Source: Desulfurobacteriaceae bacterium | GTDB lineage: Bacteria > Aquificota > Aquificia > Desulfurobacteriales > DQVG01 | Direction: 5' to 3' | NCBI GenBank assembly: GCA_015661865.1 | Contig: DQVG01000153.1 | Span: 1-10,995, forward strand | DNA: 10,995 bases | In this document: piece after piece, positions 6,157 through 10,995 of the stretch | How the letters are laid out: each line of letters starts with the position of its first letter | Numbering within the stretch: position 1 is the first letter of the stretch | Notes under the pieces: generated by a model | What the model was told of the DNA's origin: nothing | The model's input: the letters and a program-made list of their open reading frames with translations, nothing else | The model's database searches: none | Translations under genes and position numbers: made by a program

Positions 6157-6804
6157 ATGATTTTGTCTTTCGATACATCTTTAGAAATAGGATCATTTTG
6201 TTTTATAGAAAATAATAAAGTAATTTATATGGAAAGTTATTTGAAAGGTCAAAGTCATTCCTCATTATTTCCTTTAAAAATTAAAAATGCTTTAAAAAGT
6301 ATTGGGAAAAGTTTAAAAAATTTAGATAAATTAGTTGTTTGTGTAGGACCAGGCTCTTTTACGGGTATTAAAATAGGTCTTTCCTTTGCTAAAGGAATCA
6401 AATCTGCCTTAAATATTGATGCTATAGGTGTAAGTACTTTGAGAGCTTATGCTTATCCTTATTTTTTATATCTTCCTACCTTAGTTATTTTAAAAGCCCC
6501 AAAAAAAGGAGTTTATGCTGCTTGTTTTTATAAATTCGAAACTTTACTAAAGGAAGGTTTTTATATTCTAGAAAATTTGAAAAACTTTATGAAAGATAAA
6601 AAAGAACTTTTTATAGTAGGAAATCATCCAATTATAAATGAATTTTTAAATACTTCTTCTATAGATAATTTGGAAAAACCTCTAGCTTTAAATGCTTATT
6701 ATGTTAGTAAAATATTTCCTTTGCCTTTAAAAGCTAATTATCTAAAAGAAGCGGATGTTAATCTAGAAGGAGTTAAAAGAATTAAGGAAAAATTTAAAAA
6801 TTGA
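6157..6804 (+). CDS. tsaB: tRNA t6A37 threonylcarbamoyltransferase complex subunit TsaB
   Basis: TsaB (YeaZ) is the non-catalytic partner of TsaD in the TsaB-TsaD-TsaE complex, which puts threonylcarbamoyl on A37 of ANN-decoding tRNAs using threonylcarbamoyl-AMP made by TsaC. The ASKHA-fold signatures are clear: ILSFDTSLEIGSF at the N-terminus, GQSHSSLFP (31-39), and VCVGPGSFTGIKIGLSFAKG (61-80). ANYLKEADV near the end is the usual P-x-Y-L-R-x-A-D tail with a substitution. At 215 residues it is near the normal size (about 220-230). GAGGAAG at 6142-6148 lies 8 bases before the ATG, which follows the previous stop with no gap. Its TGA overlaps the TTG of thiL. tsaD, tsaC and tsaE are not in the window. 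Confidence 0.95.
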   Translation: MILSFDTSLEIGSFCFIENNKVIYMESYLKGQSHSSLFPLKIKNALKSIGKSLKNLDKLVVCVGPGSFTGIKIGLSFAKGIKSALNIDAIGVSTLRAYAYPYFLYLPTLVILKAPKKGVYAACFYKFETLLKEGFYILENLKNFMKDKKELFIVGNHPIINEFLNTSSIDNLEKPLALNAYYVSKIFPLPLKANYLKEADVNLEGVKRIKEKFKN

Positions 6805-7709
6805 ATAAAGAATTTAAAATTATAGAAATTATAAAAAAGTTTTTTAAGTCTAAATTTATTGGGGATGATTGCGCTTATCTAGAATTACATGGTAAATTCG
6901 CTTTTTCTTCAGATGCTTTGAATGAAAATGTTCATTTTCGCTTATGGAAATTAAAAAACCTATTTTTCTATTTAGGTTATAAATCTCTATGGGTAAACAT
7001 TTCAGATATTTTATCCTCGGGATCTATTCCAGAGTATTTTTTACTAAATTTAAATATAAATAATAATTTTAAAATTTTTCAATTTTTAAAGGGATTAAAG
7101 TATGCAGCTGATTTATATAAGATTAAGCTTATAGGTGGGAATACCTCTTACTCTGAAAAAATATCTATAAATATAGCTTTATTTGGAAAAACTATAAAAA
7201 CTTTTTTAAGAAATAAAGCTAAAGTAGGGGAAGGGGTATTTGTTTATAAATATCTTGGAGAAGCTGCAACCGGTTTAGAAATTTTAGAATCAAAAAGTAA
7301 CTATGATAACTTGTCTTCTTTAGAAAAATATTTTATAAAAAGATTTTTTATTTTTTATATTCCCTTACCTGTAATATATACCTTGAAAAAATTAAATATA
7401 AAATGTGCTATTGATCTTAGTGATTCTTTAGCATTTTGTTTAAATTTAATAGCTAAATATTCAAAAGTATTTATAAAGGTAGATATAGATAAATTTCCTA
7501 TATCTAAAAAACTTATTATCTATTATCAAAATAGATATTTAGCTTTAAAAAAAGCTTTATATGGGGGGGATGATTATACCTTGCTTATAACCGCACCTTT
7601 AAAATATGAAAATATTTTAAAAAAATTAGGATTCTTAAAGATAGGAGTAGTTAAAAAAGGTTTAGGGACTAATCTTAAAAATTTCTCTTATGAACATTTT
7701 AAAAGATAA
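6801..7709 (+). CDS. thiL: Thiamine-monophosphate kinase
   Basis: ThiL phosphorylates thiamine monophosphate with ATP to give thiamine diphosphate, the last step of cofactor synthesis. The AIR-synthetase-like signatures appear in order: IGDDCAYL (20-27), SSDALNENVHF (36-46), LGYKSLWVNISDILSSGSIPEY (58-79), LIGGNTSYS (110-118), AIDLSDSLA (203-211) and YGGDDYTLL (254-262). Several key positions vary: the usual GGD at 112-114 is GGN, SDG at 207-209 is SDS, and GGED near 255 is GGDD. In structures of the family the Asp of GGD helps bind magnesium, so N114 is worth noting. The rest of the active site looks intact and I expect a working enzyme. The protein has 302 residues, slightly shorter than E. 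coli ThiL (325). The start is TTG overlapping the tsaB stop, placed by the GDD motif about 20 residues in, with only a weak ribosome site. Confidence 0.93.
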   Translation: MNKEFKIIEIIKKFFKSKFIGDDCAYLELHGKFAFSSDALNENVHFRLWKLKNLFFYLGYKSLWVNISDILSSGSIPEYFLLNLNINNNFKIFQFLKGLKYAADLYKIKLIGGNTSYSEKISINIALFGKTIKTFLRNKAKVGEGVFVYKYLGEAATGLEILESKSNYDNLSSLEKYFIKRFFIFYIPLPVIYTLKKLNIKCAIDLSDSLAFCLNLIAKYSKVFIKVDIDKFPISKKLIIYYQNRYLALKKALYGGDDYTLLITAPLKYENILKKLGFLKIGVVKKGLGTNLKNFSYEHFKR

Positions 7710-7727
7710 ATTTACTAATTAAAAAAA

Positions 7728-7754
7728 ATTAGCCAGCCTATTAGGCTGGCTAAT
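7728..7754 (-). terminator. Intrinsic terminator of the chemoreceptor gene
   Basis: TTAGCCAGCC (7729-7738) and GGCTGGCTAA (7744-7753) form a perfect 10-bp stem with loop TATTA; an A-T pair at 7728/7754 extends it to 11. On the minus strand it is followed by a run of eight T (7721-7728), the classic layout. On the plus strand only a poor T-run follows, so it may stop thiL transcripts less efficiently. Confidence 0.92.
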
Positions 7755-7762
7755 AAAATCAT

Positions 7763-10399
7763 TTAAACTTTAAATTTAGCTAGTTCTTTTTCAATTTGAG
7801 AAATCTTTTTAGAAATACGGATAATAGCATCAATTACTTCCTGAAGTTCTTCAAAGTTTTCTAAAGATACACTAGATAGTTCTTTAAGCATGTTGACAAT
7901 ATGAGTTATTTTTTCAGAATCTTTTTGAGCAGTTTTTGAAGTTTCTTCAACGATTTTTTCTAAATTTTCCATTGACTCTTTGATATTTTTAAAGGAATTA
8001 AAAATATTTGTTATTACTTGCTCTTCAATATCTTTATTTAATGTAGAAATAGTTTCTCTAATTTGATCTGTAGCCGAAACTACCTTTTGAGCAAGTTTTC
8101 TAACTTCATCTGCTACTACTGCAAAACCTCTTCCATGCTCTCCGGCTCTTGCAGCCTCTATAGCAGCATTTAAAGCCAGCATATTAGTTTGCTCTGCTAT
8201 TTGTAAAATTACTTCTACTATGTTAGTAAGCTCTTTTGTACGCTCCTTGAGTTTATTTCTTATCTTATCTAAAATTTGCTCTGCAGCATTAACTGTATTT
8301 AAAGTAGTACTTGATAAATCTTTTATATTAAGGATTTTTTTAGCAAGATTTAGGATTTCTTCATAGACCTTATTCATTTCTTCGGAAATTTGATTTGTAG
8401 TGTTTGTTTGCTCTTCAATTTTAATAAGAGCTTGTTGGAGCTCATCTACTTTTTCTTCTAAAGTTTTAATACTTTCTTTTAAAACTTTTATAGATTTGCC
8501 AATTAACGACCTTAAAGTTTCTATCCCTTTATTTAAACTTTGAGCAATTTCTCCAAGTTCTCCTTTAAATACTTTTATGTCCACTTTAGTTGTTAATTTT
8601 CCATTAGCTAAGTCTTTAGAAATTTTTAAAAGCTCTTCTTTTATGTTTAAAAATACTTTTTGAATTTCAAGTAAAGACTCTTTTAGATCTGATAAACTTT
8701 CTGGGAAAATATTTTTTCTAAGCTCTACCGAAATATTTCCATTTTCTAGCTCTTTTGCAAACCTTCTTATTTCATTTATTATCTCTCTGAAGGTTTGGGT
8801 AAATTTATTTATTGCCTCTCCAACTTTTTTAAGCTCTCCTTCAAATTGGGAAATATCCAAATTCTGATTAATATCAGCTTTTTCCAGGATTTTTATCAAA
8901 GCCTCAATTGTATTTTTTATATTTTCTGCAGCTGTATTAAGCTTTACTACAATTAATTTAAGGTCTCCGGGTAAAAGATTTTCGTCATAAGTTTTGAAAT
9001 TAGCTTTTGCAAAATCTGAGGCGATATTATCGATAATAGATATAATTTTTTTAAAGTTGGTTATAATATGCTCTAAGGATTTTTCGATTTTAGACAGCTC
9101 ACCTTTAAATACTTCTTTGTTAAGAGTTATATTTTGAATTTTACCCTCTGCCAAAGATAAAGAAACCTTTTCTATTTCTAGTAGTATATTTCTTATAGTT
9201 TGTATTAAATCTTCTAAACAGTGAGCTAGCTCTTCTAGTTCGCCTTTAAATACATTTTTATCTAATTGGATATTCAAGTTTCCGTTTGATATTTCTTTTG
9301 CAACTTTTAAAATCTCACAGGATATGTTTTTAAATGTTTGCAAAAGTCTGTTAACTGATAGTACCGTTGGAATTAATTCAAAAGGAATTTGTTTTGTTAG
9401 CTTTATTCTTTGAGAAAATTTGTAGTTGTTTATTATATTAGCTAAACTTGAAGATATTTTTTCTATAGGTATAAGTAGATATTTTTTTAGTATTAAGCTC
9501 ATTATTAATATTGCTAGTATAAGCGATATTATAAAAGAAATTACCGTTATAATCTCTATCTCTTTTTTTACTTTCTTTAAATCATCTATTATCTTATATA
9601 ATTCTTTTTGAGATTTTTTGATACTAGGCAAATATGCCCCAGTTCCTATTACCCAACCATAAGGTTTAAAAAACTTAACATATGATATTTTTTCTTCCTC
9701 TTTCTTTGTGGCAGGATTATAAAATTTATATTTAACATAAGCATAGTCTTTATTTTTCTTCAAGTTTTCTCTTAGAGTAGTAATTATTTTATAAGTTGAA
9801 GAGTTTTTATTACGAAAAACCTTTCCTTCTCTTTCTTTTTTTATTGGGTGCATAACGGCTGTGTAATTTATATTATTAATAAAAAAGTATCCGGATTTAC
9901 CGTACCGAACAACTCTTAAAGTTTCTTTTATAAGTTCTTGTACTTTTTGAGGAGGAAGCTTATTTTTATTATCTTGATAAATTTTATTTGCTATATCAAC
10001 TACAATATCCACTTTATTTTTTAGCTCTTCTTTTTTTATTTTTATAGCATATTGAAGAATTGAATCTTGAAGTTTTTCGGAAAATTTATTAAGTTGAAAG
10101 TAAAATATACCAAAGTTTACAATGGATACAGAAAATAAAATAATTAATATGCCAATAAGCAAGTTTTTTCTTAAAGATGGCGTTTTAATATATGAACCAT
10201 CAGGTAATAAGTTCATAGGAACTTGTTTATTTTTGGATTTTAATTTGTAAATCGCACAATTTTTATAATTACCATAACAATATGTATTTAAAATTTTCAT
10301 ATAATTTTTATCATTTGAATCAAAATATGTAGCATAAATCGGACATTCTTTTAAGTAGGGGCAAGTTTTGGTTCTTTCCAGTAATTCTTTGCAATTCAT
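7763..10399 (-). CDS. Methyl-accepting chemotaxis protein: Cys-rich N-terminus, Cache sensor, tandem HAMP units
   Basis: This is an 878-residue membrane chemoreceptor. Residues 1-68 are a cytoplasmic Cys-rich module: C3, C13, C19, C41, C48, then [11 protein letters not shown]1 lies at about 79-101. A periplasmic single-Cache domain spans 102-280, with GKSGYFFI (167-174), MHP (183-185) and [18 protein letters not shown] (240-257); relatives of this type often bind small carboxylates. TM2 lies at about 281-303. Residues 304-631 hold about seven HAMP-like units with a recurring VFKGEL-type motif. Residues 632-878 are the CheA/CheW-binding hairpin, with tip [19 protein letters not shown] (748-766) and Gln/Glu-rich flanks suited to methylation. 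There is no C-terminal CheR-binding pentapeptide. AGGGA (minus strand, 10407-10411) lies 7 bases before the ATG. The gene stands alone with its own terminator; no che genes are nearby. Ligand and output are unknown. Confidence 0.96.
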   Translation of the reverse strand: MNCKELLERTKTCPYLKECPIYATYFDSNDKNYMKILNTYCYGNYKNCAIYKLKSKNKQVPMNLLPDGSYIKTPSLRKNLLIGILIILFSVSIVNFGIFYFQLNKFSEKLQDSILQYAIKIKKEELKNKVDIVVDIANKIYQDNKNKLPPQKVQELIKETLRVVRYGKSGYFFINNINYTAVMHPIKKEREGKVFRNKNSSTYKIITTLRENLKKNKDYAYVKYKFYNPATKKEEEKISYVKFFKPYGWVIGTGAYLPSIKKSQKELYKIIDDLKKVKKEIEIITVISFIISLILAILIMSLILKKYLLIPIEKISSSLANIINNYKFSQRIKLTKQIPFELIPTVLSVNRLLQTFKNISCEILKVAKEISNGNLNIQLDKNVFKGELEELAHCLEDLIQTIRNILLEIEKVSLSLAEGKIQNITLNKEVFKGELSKIEKSLEHIITNFKKIISIIDNIASDFAKANFKTYDENLLPGDLKLIVVKLNTAAENIKNTIEALIKILEKADINQNLDISQFEGELKKVGEAINKFTQTFREIINEIRRFAKELENGNISVELRKNIFPESLSDLKESLLEIQKVFLNIKEELLKISKDLANGKLTTKVDIKVFKGELGEIAQSLNKGIETLRSLIGKSIKVLKESIKTLEEKVDELQQALIKIEEQTNTTNQISEEMNKVYEEILNLAKKILNIKDLSSTTLNTVNAAEQILDKIRNKLKERTKELTNIVEVILQIAEQTNMLALNAAIEAARAGEHGRGFAVVADEVRKLAQKVVSATDQIRETISTLNKDIEEQVITNIFNSFKNIKESMENLEKIVEETSKTAQKDSEKITHIVNMLKELSSVSLENFEELQEVIDAIIRISKKISQIEKELAKFKV
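8507..9490 (-). repeat. Tandem array of about seven HAMP units within the chemoreceptor
   Basis: Within residues 304-631 a motif recurs at near-constant spacing: PFEL at 340, VFKGEL at G386, VFKGEL at G433, LPGDL at G478, FEGEL at G521, FPESL near 567 and VFKGEL at G613. Spacings are 46, 47, 45, 43, 46 and 46 residues, the length of one HAMP unit. Most units also show a preceding (A/S)xxLAxGxL-like piece, such as [21 protein letters not shown] and DLANGKL. P311 just after TM2 matches the conserved Pro of the first HAMP. The last VFKGEL unit (7) resembles units 2 and 3 most closely. Confidence 0.8.
10196..10399 (-). other. Cys-rich cytoplasmic module at the chemoreceptor N-terminus
   Basis: The segment encodes residues 1-68, ahead of TM1. 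It has C13-x5-C19-P, then YCYGNYKNC (C41-x6-C48), then [11 protein letters not shown]. From memory, the order CPxx...YC-x-(G/N)-(D/N)Y-x-x-CA-x-Y...VPxxLxPDG recurs in other bacterial signalling proteins, which suggests a mobile sensory or metal/cofactor-binding module. No structure or ligand is assumed. Confidence 0.6.
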
Positions 10400-10518
10400 C
10401 TATTTTTCCCTAAAAATCATAATTTTTATGTATTTTATCATAAAAGTTATTTTAATTTTTTTATTAAACAACCCTGTCTTTCTTATATAAAACGAAAAAA
10501 TTTAAAAAAATTTTAATT

Positions 10519-10530
10519 TAACATATGTTA
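10519..10530. promoter_or_regulatory. Perfect 12-bp palindrome between the chemoreceptor gene and purD
   Basis: TAACATATGTTA is its own reverse complement and lies about 50 bases upstream of the purD -10 and about 120 bases upstream of the chemoreceptor start. It is mixed in composition rather than pure A/T, so it is a better operator candidate than the other A/T palindromes. No regulator can be named. The rest of the 216-base spacer is A/T-rich with no gene, and I could not fix a chemoreceptor promoter in it. Confidence 0.4.
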
Positions 10531-10576
10531 GAAATTTTTAGTAAGAGTTAAAAACTTTCAGATTTTTAAAGTAGCT

Positions 10577-10585
10577 TGGTATAAT
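10577..10585 (+). promoter_or_regulatory. Extended -10 promoter of purD
   Basis: TGGTATAAT is a perfect -10 with the TGn extension; the region 16-18 bases upstream has no good -35. Transcription would start near 10592, leaving a leader of about 24 bases, too short for a purine riboswitch. Confidence 0.75.
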
Positions 10586-10615
10586 TAAATCTCCATAACC
10601 TTAAGGAGAGGGAAT

Positions 10616-10995
10616 ATGAAGGTTTTAGTTTTAGGAAGTGGGGCTAGAGAGCATGCTTTAGCCTGGAAGTTTGCTTTGAGTGATAAGGTTCAAAAAGTTT
10701 ATCTTCTTCCAGGAAATGAGCTTGTTAAAAACTTTGAAGATAATAAAAAAGTAGAGGTAATAGATAATATATCTTTGAAAGACTTTGAAAGTATAAAAAA
10801 TTTTGTAAAAACTCAAAAAATAGATCTTACTTTTGTGGGACCCGAAGCCCCTTTGGTAGATGGAATAGTAGATGAATTTAAAAAAGATAATTTAAATATC
10901 TTAGGACCAGATAAGTATGCTTCTCAACTTGAAGGTAGCAAAGCTTTTGCTAAAAATTTTATGAAAAAATATAATATTCCTACGGCTGACTTTTA
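10616..10995 (+). CDS. purD: Phosphoribosylamine-glycine ligase PurD (3' end missing)
   Basis: PurD (GAR synthetase) joins glycine to 5-phosphoribosylamine with ATP, the second step of de novo purine synthesis. The 126 visible residues are the N-terminal (pre-ATP-grasp) domain and the start of the ATP-grasp domain. MKVLVLGSGAREHALAWKF is the family's hallmark N-terminus, LLPGN is the usual A-P-G-N position, DLTFVGPEAPLVDGIVD is the second signature, and LGPDKYASQLEGSKAFAKNF the third. The gene runs off the window after about 30% of the usual length of about 425 residues. The start is fixed by the ATG with AAGGAG at 10603-10608, 7 bases upstream. Pale differences from consensus (FVGPEAPLVDG versus VVGPEAPLVAG) are ordinary. 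Confidence 0.97.
   Translation, partial: MKVLVLGSGAREHALAWKFALSDKVQKVYLLPGNELVKNFEDNKKVEVIDNISLKDFESIKNFVKTQKIDLTFVGPEAPLVDGIVDEFKKDNLNILGPDKYASQLEGSKAFAKNFMKKYNIPTADF

Noticed and set aside
8507..9490. CRISPR-like or DNA-level direct repeats suggested by recurring CCTTTAAATAC strings
   Set aside because: The strings encode the repeated VFKGEL motif of the HAMP units; they are protein repeats, not a repeat-spacer array.
9426..9611. 61-codon open frame on the plus strand
   Set aside because: It is antisense to the TM2/Cache part of the chemoreceptor, with no ribosome site or recognisable product.
10586..10615. Purine riboswitch ahead of purD
   Set aside because: The predicted leader is only about 24 bases and has no aptamer-like stems.

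Overview
The window is a very AT-rich stretch of bacterial chromosome, roughly a quarter G+C by eye. It is gene-dense, with many start/stop overlaps and frequent TTG/GTG starts. The proteins are Lys/Ile/Phe/Asn-rich. The gene set (NusA, YlxR, RecG, bS21, TsaB, ThiL, PurD) is housekeeping. Low G+C, compact operons, a RecG with a long N-terminal extension and a Cys-cluster chemoreceptor fit a thermophilic lineage such as Thermodesulfobacteriota or Aquificota. That placement is an inference; no rRNA or other marker here settles it.

Region 1 (1-4503, + strand) is one tight transcription unit: the 3' part of nusA, a YlxR protein with an apparent L7Ae/YlxQ-like C-terminal domain, recG, and a 158-residue protein of unknown function. 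The first three genes overlap by 1-4 bases and the fourth begins 3 bases after recG. The usual nusA-ylxR-(ylxQ)-infB order is broken, because recG sits where infB is normally found.

Region 2 (4585-4987) holds rpsU on the - strand, convergent with region 1, and a divergent promoter region. rpsU has a TTG start and an unusually complete Shine-Dalgarno sequence.

Region 3 (4988-7709, + strand) is a second tight operon: a PsiE-like membrane protein, a secreted or membrane-anchored coiled-coil protein of unknown function, tsaB (tRNA t6A synthesis) and thiL (thiamine diphosphate synthesis). All junctions overlap or abut. The first two genes are a membrane pair whose link to the metabolic genes is not obvious.

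Region 4 (7728-10399, - strand) is a large chemoreceptor with a strong terminator. Its order is: cytoplasmic Cys-rich module, TM1, single Cache sensor, TM2, about seven tandem HAMP units, then a standard signalling hairpin. This is the most unusual gene in the window.

Region 5 (10400-10995) is an AT-rich divergent spacer with a perfect 12-bp palindrome, an extended -10 promoter and the 5' part of purD, which runs off the end.

I see no tRNA, rRNA, CRISPR array, insertion sequence or phage gene. All three promoters I can support share a TGnTATAAT extended -10 with a poor -35. Nothing here is a clear new defence or mobile system; the chemoreceptor and the PsiE-like/coiled-coil pair are the best candidates for new biology.
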